A stretch of DNA of 64,000 bases, taken from NCBI GenBank assembly GCA_002841625.1, contig PHAG01000007.1, positions 1 through 64,000 on the forward strand, written 5' to 3'. The DNA comes from Firmicutes bacterium HGW-Firmicutes-1. Lineage in GTDB: Bacteria; Bacillota; Clostridia; Lachnospirales; Vallitaleaceae. The position numbers and the translations under genes are program-made. Under the pieces are notes generated by a model, which did no database searches, was not told where the DNA came from, and saw nothing but the letters and a program-made list of their open reading frames with translations. Numbering within the stretch: position 1 is the stretch's first letter; every line of letters starts with the position of its first letter. Below are positions 42,246 to 51,560 of this stretch, piece after piece.

Positions 42246-43181
42246 TTAAATATATTGTCGATGTATCAACTTAAACATGACTTGGTTTTCCATTGCCAGT
42301 GGGTTTGAATGAGCAAAGAAAATGACACCGTTGGTAGGTGACAAAATCTGTGCGATTACATTACCTTCATAGGGATGGAGGATTTCAGCGAGCACCTGTT
42401 GATAAACTACGTCGTCACCGGGTTTAACCTTGCTTCTAAAGATACCAGCAGTATGTGTGTGGACGGTGATGAGATTGTCATCTTCTAAGGAACTGGAAAT
42501 GTATCCACTGTGGGTATGGTATTTGATAATGCCCATACGACTTAAGAATCTCAAGATTGAGGTAACGGCTTCTTTTGCCGATGCTTCATCGATAGCATCC
42601 GTCTGATTTGTGTAGAGAGAAAAAGCTTGGGTGCCTTTTATCTGCCAGTTGAAGTTAAGGGTAGTTTTGTCAAACAGTTTAGGCGTACGAACAAAGACAT
42701 ATTTAAGACCAAATAAAGTTGCCAAGCTAGCATTGTTGTAGCCAGTTTCCATCATTCGAACATGGGGGATGAAGTCACCGGGCATATAAAAGCTGGCAAA
42801 CTGTATTCCATAAGTGTAACCACTCACCTGTTCAAGTACACCAGCAGCAATCCTTTGGGTTGTTTCACCTTCAATATTGCCGGGGAACATACGATTGATA
42901 TCGGTATTATCCAATGTCCAAAAACGCTTGCCAATATTCATTGCGTAATGATTTAAGGAAGGGATGACCAAGATTTTATGGTTCTTAGATATTGAACCTT
43001 TCTTTTCAAGGCTTAACAGTGTTTGAATGAGTTGAGAACAAATATAAAGCTGTTGAATTTCATTGCCGCGCATAGGACCGATAATAGCGGCGGAAGGGCT
43101 ACCTTGACCGAAAGTAAAACCGTTTATTTGAAAATTGTTTCTATAAGGTGATTGTAGTTCGAATATAATTTCTTTATTCAT
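42246..43181 (-). CDS. AstE/aspartoacylase-like paralogue lacking metal ligands
   Basis: About 311 residues of the succinylglutamate desuccinylase/aspartoacylase family. Fold motifs are kept (LNHYAMNIGKRFWTLDNTDINRMFPG; C-terminal biotinyl-like lobe with VKPGDDVVYQQVLAEI). The metal site is not: HGxE of the partner reads MRGNE here, and the second His in DIHSS reads IQFAS. The catalytic Glu region is also changed (AFSLYTNQ). It is probably a regulatory or structural partner of the intact enzyme, with which it overlaps by 8 bp. GGAGG precedes the ATG at 43181. Confidence 0.8.
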   Translation of the reverse strand: MNKEIIFELQSPYRNNFQINGFTFGQGSPSAAIIGPMRGNEIQQLYICSQLIQTLLSLEKKGSISKNHKILVIPSLNHYAMNIGKRFWTLDNTDINRMFPGNIEGETTQRIAAGVLEQVSGYTYGIQFASFYMPGDFIPHVRMMETGYNNASLATLFGLKYVFVRTPKLFDKTTLNFNWQIKGTQAFSLYTNQTDAIDEASAKEAVTSILRFLSRMGIIKYHTHSGYISSSLEDDNLITVHTHTAGIFRSKVKPGDDVVYQQVLAEILHPYEGNVIAQILSPTNGVIFFAHSNPLAMENQVMFKLIHRQYI

Positions 43182-44115
43182 CTTGAGCACCTCCTATCAA
43201 CCTTGCTAACAAAGAACCTTTATAAACAACGGGATACTCTCTGAGAGTCAAAATTAGACCGTCGCAGGGTGCCAATAATGTCTCAAGGATTTCCCCATTT
43301 AGTGTATCAAGGATATCACCAAGGGGTGTTTCTTTTTTTACATAAACAGCATGATCAATTCTAGGTATAAAGATCCCAGAATAACTGGCACTAACCAGCT
43401 GAATATCATTGTCTTGAATCGTGCGAGGTATTTTTGCTGAAGTAGCATCTCCTTGCCATATACCTAATTCTTTCATAAGGCGAAAGATACCTTCAACCAA
43501 CATATCACCATAATGGGTAGTGATACGCATACCTACACCCATTTCAACAACCATTGTTGGAACACCAATTTCATTTAGACTTTGAGCGAGGGTAGCGTGA
43601 TGGACTTGTTCCTTTGGGTTGATCCATATAAAATCCGTATTCAGCAATTGACTATAGGGCAAAAGAGTTTTTGATGCTGCCTCGCTCATACGAACTTGGG
43701 GCGCCTCTCTTAAAAAGATATTGCTGGAATGGATATCTATACACATTGTTGCTTCGGCGATATCTTTAAGTATTTTGGAAGCAATATTTTCAGCAACAGC
43801 ACCATTCTCAGACCCGGGGAAAATACGGTTCATATCCATGTCAAACATTGGTATGCCCCTTGAGATGGAGTCAATTCCTAATGGATTAAGTGCTGGATAA
43901 ACATCTACGATTCCAGTTAACTTGTCTTGATTATCTTTAAGTCTCTTTATTATTTGATAACAGACGTATTGTCCTTCTAATTCATCACCGTGGATACCTG
44001 TTACGATACAGATTCTTTTCTCATCACCATGTAACTGAGGTGGCATAAGACGGTTCTTTTTGATTTCTAATTTTTCTTCGACAAAAAGATCAATAGAGAC
44101 GATGCTTTCTACCAT
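43174..44115 (-). CDS. AstE/aspartoacylase-family metallohydrolase
   Basis: About 313 residues. Zinc ligands are in VTGIHGDELEG (His, Glu) and CIDIHSSN (His), and the catalytic Glu is in PTMVVEMGVG. NPLGIDSISRGIPMFDMDMNR is the family substrate-loop segment. Members remove acyl or similar groups from amino acids or peptides; the substrate is not clear. AGGGGG precedes the ATG at 44115. It overlaps the ligand-free paralogue, so the two products are probably made together and may form a heteromer. Confidence 0.85.
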   Translation of the reverse strand: MVESIVSIDLFVEEKLEIKKNRLMPPQLHGDEKRICIVTGIHGDELEGQYVCYQIIKRLKDNQDKLTGIVDVYPALNPLGIDSISRGIPMFDMDMNRIFPGSENGAVAENIASKILKDIAEATMCIDIHSSNIFLREAPQVRMSEAASKTLLPYSQLLNTDFIWINPKEQVHHATLAQSLNEIGVPTMVVEMGVGMRITTHYGDMLVEGIFRLMKELGIWQGDATSAKIPRTIQDNDIQLVSASYSGIFIPRIDHAVYVKKETPLGDILDTLNGEILETLLAPCDGLILTLREYPVVYKGSLLARLIGGAQDE

Positions 44116-44207
44116 ATATATACCCCCTATAATGCTAGTTTTTATCAATTATAATATATCTTTTAAAGCATTACAAGTGTTGTATCAAATGATTTTCAAC
44201 ATAAAAA

Positions 44208-44234
44208 AGAAGGCACCTACGATCGGTGCCTTTT
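44208..44234. terminator. Hairpin, possible bidirectional terminator
   Basis: AAGGCACC (44210-44217) pairs with GGTGCCTT (44225-44232), flanked by A and T runs. Confidence 0.55.
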
Positions 44235-44583
44235 CAAAAGGATGAGGGGGAGAGTATTTAATATGTAAGAGGTAACTATTCTTACAAGAGCTAATTATAG
44301 TACATTTGTCGCATTATGTCAATTAGTAAAAATATAGGAGTAATAACTGATGTTAACGATAAGAACTGTAACATATAATTTAATTTAGCACTTGCAAACT
44401 GCTCTGAATATGTAGTACAGTAGTACTAATAATGACATAATTCGACAAAAAAAGCTTGAAAGTAAATTTAATAATTTAATATCAATAACTGAGGCGGATG
44501 ATATAACTGATTTAGCCCCCGAAGATCATAAGTATCCATTCAAATATAAAATACTATAAAATATCAATGTGAGGTGGACTGGC
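44235..44583 (+). promoter_or_regulatory. Upstream region of the chemoreceptor gene with a Spo0A-box match
   Basis: TTCGACA at 44441-44447, in the context AATTCGACAAA, is the reverse complement of the 0A box TGTCGAA. A tandem GTAGTAC lies near 44411-44425. A frame without start codon (SKFNNLISITEADDITDLAP and onward, ending at 44559) reads protein-like and may be a gene remnant. Confidence 0.45.
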
Positions 44584-46080
44584 ATGAAAAATTTTTTGAA
44601 GAACAAGAACTGTAATGAAGCAATTTGTCTATTAGCGTACGTTGAAAATCTTATGAATGATATTGAAACAGAAGAGCCATCTGCAGATTATCCAATTCAT
44701 AAAACGATGATAGATTTGTTTAAAAGGCTTCAAAGTAATGAAAGACAATTATCTGATACCACTAAGAAAACTTTAGATGTAGCAGTTTCCTTAAGTGAAT
44801 TTGATGTTACAATGACGCATACAGCTACTAAACTTATTCGTTTCTCAGATGAGATGGCAACACTTAGTGAATCAAATCTAGCCATTGTTGAAGAAACAAC
44901 CGCTAGTATGAATCAAGTTAATGAAACAATAACAACCGTTTCAGATACGTTAATGGATCTTTCAGTACATTCGGGGGTAATACTAGAAAGTAATAAAAAT
45001 GGATTGAATAATTTGACTGGTGTTAATAAATTAAAAGAAACGGTTATAAGAGATGCAAATCTAATGAAAGTTGAAATAGAAAAGTTGATTGATTTGAGTC
45101 AAAAGATTGATGGTATCGTTGCAAGTGTAAGTCAAATTGCAGATCAAACAAATCTACTGGCATTAAATGCTTCTATTGAAGCAGCCCGTGCGGGTGAAAG
45201 TGGTAGGGGATTTGCTGTTGTTGCTGATGAGATTAAAAAGCTTGCAGACAGCACCAAGCATAACTTAGAAGGTATGAATGCATTTGTCAGTAATATTCGA
45301 ATTACTGCAAATGAAGGTAAAAAAAGTATGGACAATACGCTGAAATCAACGAATGAAATGAGTCAACAAATTGACCGTGTATTTATAACTGTATCTGAGA
45401 GTGTTGAAATGCTTGATCATTCAATAAATGAAATAACAAATGTCAATCATTCAATGACAGAGGTTAAGCTAGCTTCAGAGGAGATTAATAGTGCAATGAA
45501 TTCATCCAGTCAAGATGCAGAAAGGTTAAGTTATATGACGAAAATAATTCGTGATGATGCAATTGAAAGTAAACAACTCGCTAAGAAATTTTCGGAAGTG
45601 GATGATTTATTATCAGTAATTAACAAGGAAGCGATTGAAGCATTAAAGGGTAGCAAAAATGCATTAAGCAATGATGAAATACTTAAAATAATCGAAAGTG
45701 CAAAACAAGGTCATCTTGGATGGTTGGATAAATTGAAAACAATAGTAGATACAAATAAAGTGATTCCATTACAAGTGAATGGACACAAATGTAAATTTGG
45801 TCACTTTTATCACAGTATAGATATTGATTTTCCTTTGATAAAAAACAAGTGGTATGAAATTGATGCACTTCACGAACAATTACACAAATATGGAGAGGCT
45901 GTAATACAAGCTGTTGAGAACAATCAAATTGAAGTAGCTCGTACCAACTATGAAAAAAGTAAAGATTGTGGAAGGAAAATATTTGTAATATTTGAAGATA
46001 TAAGTCAAATTATTAAAAAAGAAAGCCTCAATAACGTACAAATATTACAAAGAAACAAGCTTGTTGAGAGAAATATCTAA
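44584..46080 (+). CDS. Soluble methyl-accepting chemotaxis protein with CZB domain
   Basis: About 498 residues, no membrane segment. The central signalling hairpin is intact ([20 protein letters not shown], then [19 protein letters not shown]). The C-terminal chemoreceptor zinc-binding (CZB) domain has [11 protein letters not shown] and a later [11 protein letters not shown] His. It should sense metal-linked redox or hypochlorite-like signals in the cytoplasm and act on CheA. The ATG at 44584 follows GAGGTGG. No other chemotaxis gene lies in the window. Confidence 0.85.
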   Translation: MKNFLKNKNCNEAICLLAYVENLMNDIETEEPSADYPIHKTMIDLFKRLQSNERQLSDTTKKTLDVAVSLSEFDVTMTHTATKLIRFSDEMATLSESNLAIVEETTASMNQVNETITTVSDTLMDLSVHSGVILESNKNGLNNLTGVNKLKETVIRDANLMKVEIEKLIDLSQKIDGIVASVSQIADQTNLLALNASIEAARAGESGRGFAVVADEIKKLADSTKHNLEGMNAFVSNIRITANEGKKSMDNTLKSTNEMSQQIDRVFITVSESVEMLDHSINEITNVNHSMTEVKLASEEINSAMNSSSQDAERLSYMTKIIRDDAIESKQLAKKFSEVDDLLSVINKEAIEALKGSKNALSNDEILKIIESAKQGHLGWLDKLKTIVDTNKVIPLQVNGHKCKFGHFYHSIDIDFPLIKNKWYEIDALHEQLHKYGEAVIQAVENNQIEVARTNYEKSKDCGRKIFVIFEDISQIIKKESLNNVQILQRNKLVERNI

Positions 46081-46258
46081 TAGCATTAATTTGATGTTGT
46101 GATTTTGGCGAATTATTGATATAATATCTGTGATATGTTAATAACAGAACAACTATTTATGTAATGGATTGAATATTTTCAGACAAATCTATCCTTGTTT
46201 TTTGGGGTCAGATGGTTTTAAATCTTAAATCCAAAAAAATCAAGGAGGTAAAATTAGA

Positions 46259-46555
46259 ATGGCAGATAAAACAATTGTATGTAAGGGATGTAACTCAGAT
46301 TTTGTTTTCACGGATAGTGAACAAGCTTTTTACAAGGAAAAGGGTTTTGAAAACGAGCCACAAAAGTGTCCTGATTGTAGAGCAGCAAAAAAACAACAAT
46401 CAAGAGGAAATAACAGAGGTGGTTTTGGTAGATCAGAACGTGAAATGTTTCCAGCTGTATGTGCTGAGTGTGGAAAGAATACAACGGTTCCTTTTAAGCC
46501 AAATGGCGAAAAACCAGTTTATTGCAAAGATTGCTACCGCCCTACAGGCAGATAG
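46259..46555 (+). CDS. Small zinc-ribbon protein with two CxxC pairs
   Basis: A 98-residue protein with CKGCNSDFVFTDSEQAFY and CPDCRAAKKQQ (a zf_Tbcl-type zinc ribbon), a Gly/Arg-rich linker, and CAECGKNTTVPF with CKDCYRP (second zinc ribbon). It may bind nucleic acid. CAAGGAGG precedes the ATG. A longer overlapping frame at 46212-46622 is not credible. Confidence 0.8.
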   Translation: MADKTIVCKGCNSDFVFTDSEQAFYKEKGFENEPQKCPDCRAAKKQQSRGNNRGGFGRSEREMFPAVCAECGKNTTVPFKPNGEKPVYCKDCYRPTGR

Positions 46556-46593
46556 TAATTTATTTAAAAAAAAATTAAAAATTAGTAATATGA

Positions 46594-46633
46594 AGAAAAC
46601 CCCTTTAAGCATTTATGCTTAAGGGGGTTTTCT
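46594..46633 (+). terminator. Rho-independent terminator before the biotin operon
   Basis: AAAACCCCTTTAAGC pairs with GCTTAAGGGGGTTTT around a short loop, a long stem with a T-rich end. Confidence 0.85.
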
Positions 46634-46655
46634 GCGAATCAGAACTTCCATGCGC

Positions 46656-46711
46656 GTAATGTTAACCTATATGTAAATCTGGTTGACATTACGATGATTA
46701 TAGTTTATTCT
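46656..46711 (+). promoter_or_regulatory. BirA-type biotin operator and promoter
   Basis: GTAATGTTAACC (46656-46667) and GGTTGACATTAC (46681-46692) form 12-bp inverted arms with one mismatch, separated by 13 bp. This matches the BirA operator pattern TTGTAAACC-N14/15-GGTTTACAA in shape. The right arm contains TTGACA (46683-46688), which with a 17-bp spacer and TATTCT (46706-46711) forms the promoter, so bound repressor would block the -35. The bioF start is 55 bp downstream. Confidence 0.85.
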
Positions 46712-46766
46712 TTTATTATCTTTTTGCAGAGTTTATAGGAAGAGAATTGTTATAGGAGATAGAAAA

Positions 46767-47936
46767 ATGCACCAATTATTAAATGAGAAAATACAAAGTA
46801 TAAAAGAAAAAGGTTTATATAGAAAGCTTAGATATCTTGAAAATGCACAAGCTCCTCGAGTTGTTATTGACAGCAAAAATGTGATTTTGATGGGATCGAA
46901 TAATTATTTAGGGCTTTGTGATGATGATCGTCTTAAGGAAACGGCAATAAAAGCCATTCAAAAATATGGTGTAGGATCTGGAGGCTCAAGATTGACCACG
47001 GGCAGCTATGATCTCCATAAGGAATTAGAGCGAAAAATTGCTGAGTTCAAAGGAACTGAAGCCAGCATTGTTTTTAACACTGGATATATGGCTAATGTAG
47101 GCACAATCAATGCGATAACAGATCGAGATTGGGTTATCTTTAGTGATAGATTAAATCACGCTAGTATTGTGGATGGAAGTCGTCTAAGTGGAGCAGAGTT
47201 GATTCGATATAAGCATTGTGATATGGATGATTTGGTGCAGAAAATTAAGAAATATAAAAAAGATAAATGTTTGCTTGTAACCGATGGTGTATTTAGTATG
47301 GATGGTGATATAGCACCGCTACCTGATCTTGTTGAAATTGCTGAAAAATATTCTATCATGACAATGGTGGATGATGCTCATGCGACTGGTATATTAGGAA
47401 AAAATGGAGCAGGGACACCAGAATATTTTGGACTAGAAAATCAAATCGATGTTCATATGGGTACATTAAGCAAAGCGATAGCCTCTGAAGGTGGTTATGT
47501 TGCTGGAAAACAGATTTTAATTGACTACCTAATCAACCATGCAAGAAGCTTTATTTATTCCACTGCATTAGCACCTGCCTCTATAGCAGTTTCTATAAAC
47601 GCAATAGAAATTATGAAGCAAGAGCCAGAAAGAAGGATTGCATTGCTGAAGTTCTCAGATTACTTTCAAAACAAATTAGATTTATCAGGTTTTGAAATTA
47701 AAAAAAGCAGTACTGCGATTATTCCAATTATGATTGGGGGAGCTGAAAAGGCTGCCATGTTCAGCCAATTATTATTTGAAGAAGGCATTTATGTGCCTGC
47801 TATACGTCCTCCTACAGTGCCAACTGGAACCAGTCGATTAAGAGTCTCTTTGATGGCGACTCATACGAAGGAAGATTTAGATGAGGTGATTCATAAGATG
47901 ATTCTTATAGGAAAGAAATTAGAGATTATTGCATAG
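46767..47936 (+). CDS. bioF: 8-amino-7-oxononanoate synthase
   Basis: A 389-residue PLP enzyme of the alpha-oxoamine synthase family. It joins pimeloyl-ACP (or CoA) and alanine to KAPA. Motifs are MGSNNYLGLCDD, GSGGSRLTTGSYDLHKELE, VDDAHATGILGKNG and the PLP lysine in GTLSKAIASEGGYV. Its place at the head of a biotin operon under a BirA operator makes BioF much more likely than 2-amino-3-ketobutyrate ligase. TAGGAG precedes the ATG. Confidence 0.95.
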   Translation: MHQLLNEKIQSIKEKGLYRKLRYLENAQAPRVVIDSKNVILMGSNNYLGLCDDDRLKETAIKAIQKYGVGSGGSRLTTGSYDLHKELERKIAEFKGTEASIVFNTGYMANVGTINAITDRDWVIFSDRLNHASIVDGSRLSGAELIRYKHCDMDDLVQKIKKYKKDKCLLVTDGVFSMDGDIAPLPDLVEIAEKYSIMTMVDDAHATGILGKNGAGTPEYFGLENQIDVHMGTLSKAIASEGGYVAGKQILIDYLINHARSFIYSTALAPASIAVSINAIEIMKQEPERRIALLKFSDYFQNKLDLSGFEIKKSSTAIIPIMIGGAEKAAMFSQLLFEEGIYVPAIRPPTVPTGTSRLRVSLMATHTKEDLDEVIHKMILIGKKLEIIA

Positions 47937-47985
47937 GGTCAATGGACTGCCCCTTCGGTTAAAAAATAATGATTAGGTGAATAAA

Positions 47986-48750
47986 ATGAATAAACCATAT
48001 TTAGTAATGCTCCCAGGTTGGGGAATGGGTTCATATATTTGGAAACCCGTTCAGGAAATGCTATCAGCCGACTTTGAATTACTATTCGTCGAATGGAATG
48101 ATATTACTTCCGTAGATGGATATAAAGAAAAAGTTGTGCAATTAATGAATCAATATAAGATGGATTCTTTCTCTTTGTTAGGATGGTCTTTAGGTGCTCT
48201 AGTGGCGCTAGAACTAGCAAGCCAATACACATCTCAAATAAAATATGTCTTTTTAATAAGTGGTACAAGTCGATTTACTATTTATAAGGAGGAACAGTAT
48301 TTAATCGGCTGGAATAAAAAAATTATTGAACGAATGAAATTTAAACTTGAAAAAGACCAGCAAGAAACAAGATTAAACTTCAACAAAGCGATGTTTTCAA
48401 ATACTGAAAATTCGAATGGACAAGCCCAGAGTTTCTTTGAAATGGTTGAATTAAATAATAGTGATTACAGTACTAATTCGTTATTGATAGGCTTGGATTA
48501 TCTTATTCAAGCAGATGTGCGGAAGCGAATCAATCATATTATAGCACCTATGTTGTTGCTTCATGGTGAAGAGGATCAAATTTGTCCTTTAGCAGCAATA
48601 GAATATATACGATCGAAGAAGACGTATCAAACGAGATTAATATCACTTGCACATACAGGACATATACCTTTTTTTACGAATCCAAAACAATGTTACGATA
48701 GCATTAAGGAATTTGTAAAGGCATGTGAGGAAGGAAGTTTATATGATTGA
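47986..48750 (+). CDS. Alpha/beta hydrolase, BioH-like pimeloyl-ACP methyl ester esterase
   Basis: About 254 residues. The nucleophile is in LLGWSLGALVALE, the acid in LHGEEDQICP and the histidine in AHTGHIPFF. The oxyanion strand MLPGWGMG is typical of BioH. It should hydrolyse the pimeloyl-ACP methyl ester made by the BioC route. The ATG at 47986 follows TTAGGTGA; the GTG at 47977 lies inside the ribosome site. Its end overlaps bioC by 8 bp, so a functional pair is likely. Similarity to E. coli BioH is general, so the symbol is left out. Confidence 0.8.
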   Translation: MNKPYLVMLPGWGMGSYIWKPVQEMLSADFELLFVEWNDITSVDGYKEKVVQLMNQYKMDSFSLLGWSLGALVALELASQYTSQIKYVFLISGTSRFTIYKEEQYLIGWNKKIIERMKFKLEKDQQETRLNFNKAMFSNTENSNGQAQSFFEMVELNNSDYSTNSLLIGLDYLIQADVRKRINHIIAPMLLLHGEEDQICPLAAIEYIRSKKTYQTRLISLAHTGHIPFFTNPKQCYDSIKEFVKACEEGSLYD

Positions 48751-49552
48751 CAAAAAATTGCTCAAAATGCGGTTTAGTAATAATGCGAAAACTTATGATC
48801 AATATGCCAACATTCAGAAAAAGATGGCAGAAGAACTTCTGTCCTTTTGTAATTTGAATGTACTGGTCCATTGTAAGATAAATCGCATTCTAGATATTGG
48901 ATGTGGAACCGGTTATTTAACTAAGTTATTAAGCACTCTTTTTCCTGCTGCATATATTACAGCGATAGATCTTGCTTCAGGCATGATTGAAATAGCAAAA
49001 CAACAATGCATTGAATCAAGTAAAATAGAATATATCTGCGGAGATATTGAAGAAATTGAGCTTAACGATACCTATGATTTGATTATTTCAAATGCAACCT
49101 TTCAATGGTTCAACCAACTACCTCAAACGCTTCATAAACTTCACGAATTGTTAGCTGAAAATGGCATTCTTTGTTTTTCAACGTTTGGCACACAAACTTT
49201 TACGGAATTAAATCAAGCGTATACAAAAGCAAAAGAGCAACTTAATCTAGTTTCAGAAGCTTCCCCTAGTCAAGCATTTTACAGCTTTACAGAATTAAAT
49301 CAATTGTGTTTAGCGGAAGCTAGAGAGATAGATATAAAGGAAAGCTTAGAATATGAATATTTTGATTGTACAAAGGATTTTTTTCGTTCAGTTAAAAAAG
49401 TAGGTGCAAATAACAGCAATGTTCAGGGGAGATGCCAATCCCCAATGTTAATAAGTGAAGTTATTAACATTTATGATTCTGACTATAGAGAAAACGAAAA
49501 GGTTAGGGCTACTTACCATTGTCTTTATCTAAAATTAGTGAAACAACAATAA
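48743..49552 (+). CDS. bioC: Malonyl-ACP O-methyltransferase
   Basis: A 269-residue SAM methyltransferase. Motifs are SNNAKTYDQYANIQ near the start, a BioC signature, then ILDIGCGTGYLTKLL and LIISNATFQWFNQL. It methylates malonyl-ACP so that fatty acid synthesis can build the pimeloyl chain. The ATG at 48743 overlaps the previous gene by 8 bp, and GAGGAAGG precedes it. Confidence 0.9.
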   Translation: MIDKKLLKMRFSNNAKTYDQYANIQKKMAEELLSFCNLNVLVHCKINRILDIGCGTGYLTKLLSTLFPAAYITAIDLASGMIEIAKQQCIESSKIEYICGDIEEIELNDTYDLIISNATFQWFNQLPQTLHKLHELLAENGILCFSTFGTQTFTELNQAYTKAKEQLNLVSEASPSQAFYSFTELNQLCLAEAREIDIKESLEYEYFDCTKDFFRSVKKVGANNSNVQGRCQSPMLISEVINIYDSDYRENEKVRATYHCLYLKLVKQQ

Positions 49553-49567
49553 AAGGAGATACATATT

Positions 49568-50530
49568 ATGAAAGAATTTATAACAAAAATGGAACAGAAG
49601 ATTATGCTAGGAGACAGTATTAACCTGGAAGAAGCTTTAAGGCTTACTGAAACTGAGGATTTAGAAGACTTGTTTTCAGCTGCAAATAGAATTCGCATCA
49701 AATTTATGGGTAACAAGGTAGATTTGTGTACGATTATGAATGCGAAATCTGGTAAGTGTACAGAGAATTGTAAGTATTGTGCTCAATCAGGACACTATCA
49801 TACAGGTGTTGAGGAATATCCATTGGTCTCTGTTGAGCAAGCGCTTGAATTGGCTAGAGAAAATGAAAGACAAGGGGTAAATCGTTTTTCCTTAGTTACG
49901 AGTGGAAGAGGTCCTTCCGATGAAGAATTTGAAAAACTACTTGAAATTTACAAAGAACTAAAAGAAAAAACAAACATAAAATTATGTGCCTCCCACGGTA
50001 TTATTTCTTATGAACAAGCGGTCAGATTAAAGGAAGTCGGTGTGGAAATGTATCATCACAATATAGAAACAAGTGAAGATAATTTTGATACAATCTGTGA
50101 TTCTCATACGTATGAAGATCGTATAGAAACGATAAAAAATGTAATAAAAGCTGGGCATGACGTTTGCTGTGGTGGTATTTTAGGCATGGGAGAATCCATG
50201 GAACAACGACTTAAAATGGCCTTTGAGATAAAGGCGTTAAATATAAAGTCGATCCCAGTTAATGTATTGAATCCAATTTCGGGAACACCGTTAGGAGAGC
50301 AAAAAGTACTAGAAGCTAAAGAAATTCTAAAAATAATGGCAGTATTTCGATTTATACTTCCAGATGGTTATATTCGATATGCTGGTGGAAGAAAGGCATT
50401 AGGAGAGCTTCAAAGCAAAGGGTTAGAAGCTGGGGTTAATGCAGCCTTGGTTGGAAATTATTTAACAACCATAGGAAATAACATTTCTGAAGATTTGAAA
50501 ATGCTTTCTGAAGCAGGATTTGAGGTGTGA
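49568..50530 (+). CDS. bioB: Biotin synthase (radical SAM)
   Basis: A 320-residue radical SAM enzyme that inserts sulfur into dethiobiotin. The [4Fe-4S] cysteines C64, C68 and C71 are in KCTENCKYCAQSG. Other motifs are YHHNIETSEDNFDTICDSHT, CCGGILGMGES and RYAGGRKALGELQ. AAAAGGAGA precedes the ATG. The [2Fe-2S] cysteines appear to be present in the central part (CASHGI, DVCCGG). Confidence 0.95.
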   Translation: MKEFITKMEQKIMLGDSINLEEALRLTETEDLEDLFSAANRIRIKFMGNKVDLCTIMNAKSGKCTENCKYCAQSGHYHTGVEEYPLVSVEQALELARENERQGVNRFSLVTSGRGPSDEEFEKLLEIYKELKEKTNIKLCASHGIISYEQAVRLKEVGVEMYHHNIETSEDNFDTICDSHTYEDRIETIKNVIKAGHDVCCGGILGMGESMEQRLKMAFEIKALNIKSIPVNVLNPISGTPLGEQKVLEAKEILKIMAVFRFILPDGYIRYAGGRKALGELQSKGLEAGVNAALVGNYLTTIGNNISEDLKMLSEAGFEV

Positions 50531-50531
50531 T

Positions 50532-51239
50532 ATGTCAAAAGGAGTCTTTATTATAGGAACTGATACTGATGTAGGAAAAACCGTAGTATCCGCAGGACTT
50601 ATGCACCTTCTTCGAAAAAATGGATATACCGCTTGTTATTTTAAACCTGTACTCAGTGGTGCAATAGAGGATCATAGAGAACTGATTCCTGGAGATACTC
50701 GATTTGTAAAAACTGTTGCAAACCTAGAGGAGACTCTAGAAAATATGACCCCTTATAAATTTCAAACGCCAGTAGCACCTCATTTAGCGTCAAAAATAGA
50801 AAACATCCCTATTCAAGTGGAGGTTATTAAAAAAAGCTATCAAAATTTATGTGAAAAATACTCCTATATTCTTGCCGAGGGTGCTGGTGGGCTAGTTGTT
50901 CCTCTTACAGAAGAAGGTTATATGCTCTATAATCTTGTACTGGATTTTGAGTTGCCGATTATCATCGTGGCTCGACCAGGGTTAGGCACCATAAACCATA
51001 CAGTTATGACGGTTAGATATGCACAAAACCTTGGTATTACGGTAAAAGGCATTATTATCAACGGGTATGATGACGCAAATGTTTGTCATATGGATAACAA
51101 AATAACTATTGAGAAGTTAACCAATGTCCCAATATTAGGGCTTATTCCTATTTTAAATGACATTGATGTCGAGAAGCTTCAATGGGGTGATTTAAGGGAA
51201 TGCTTCGAAAAAAATATCTCAGTAGATATACTATTTTAA
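50532..51239 (+). CDS. bioD: Dethiobiotin synthetase
   Basis: A 235-residue ATP-dependent carboxylase-cyclase. The P-loop is GTDTDVGKT (residues 9-17), with YFKPVLSGA and EGAGGLVVPL typical of BioD. It closes the ureido ring of DAPA with CO2. The ATG at 50532 lies one base after the bioB stop, with GAGGTG as ribosome site, so the two are coupled. Confidence 0.95.
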   Translation: MSKGVFIIGTDTDVGKTVVSAGLMHLLRKNGYTACYFKPVLSGAIEDHRELIPGDTRFVKTVANLEETLENMTPYKFQTPVAPHLASKIENIPIQVEVIKKSYQNLCEKYSYILAEGAGGLVVPLTEEGYMLYNLVLDFELPIIIVARPGLGTINHTVMTVRYAQNLGITVKGIIINGYDDANVCHMDNKITIEKLTNVPILGLIPILNDIDVEKLQWGDLRECFEKNISVDILF

Positions 51240-51314
51240 TGAATAGGTATACCAATAATATACTATGATTTTTCAAAATGCTGATTAATGACAAGGTCTA
51301 TATAAATTAATAAA

Positions 51315-51555
51315 GATAACAATTGATAGAGATAACAATTGATAGAGATAACAATTGATAGAGATAACAATTGATAGAGATAACAATTGATAGAGATAAC
51401 AATTGATAGAGATAACAATTAATAGAGATAACAATTAATAGAGATAACAATTAATAGAGATAACAATTAATAGAGATAACAATTTATAAACATAACAATT
51501 TATAAAGATAAAAATTTATAAAGACAACAACTAATACAAGATAACAATGAGGTAA
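51315..51555 (+). repeat. 16-bp tandem repeat array between bioD and bioA
   Basis: Fourteen units in exact 16-bp register start at 51315, with the unit GATAACAATTGATAGA drifting to GATAACAATTAATAGA and then CATAACAATTTATAAA. A fifteenth degenerate unit starts at 51540 and runs into the bioA ribosome site. The left units are identical and the right units diverge. The 51240-51314 part of the spacer shows no gene. Confidence 0.95.
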
Positions 51556-51560
51556 CAAAA

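Noticed and set aside
46212-46622. 136-codon frame overlapping the zinc-ribbon gene
   Set aside because: The 98-residue frame at 46259 has the AGGAGG site and two CxxC pairs; this frame is a shadow.
51315-51555. CRISPR array
   Set aside because: Units are 16 bp with no unique spacers, so this is a plain tandem repeat.
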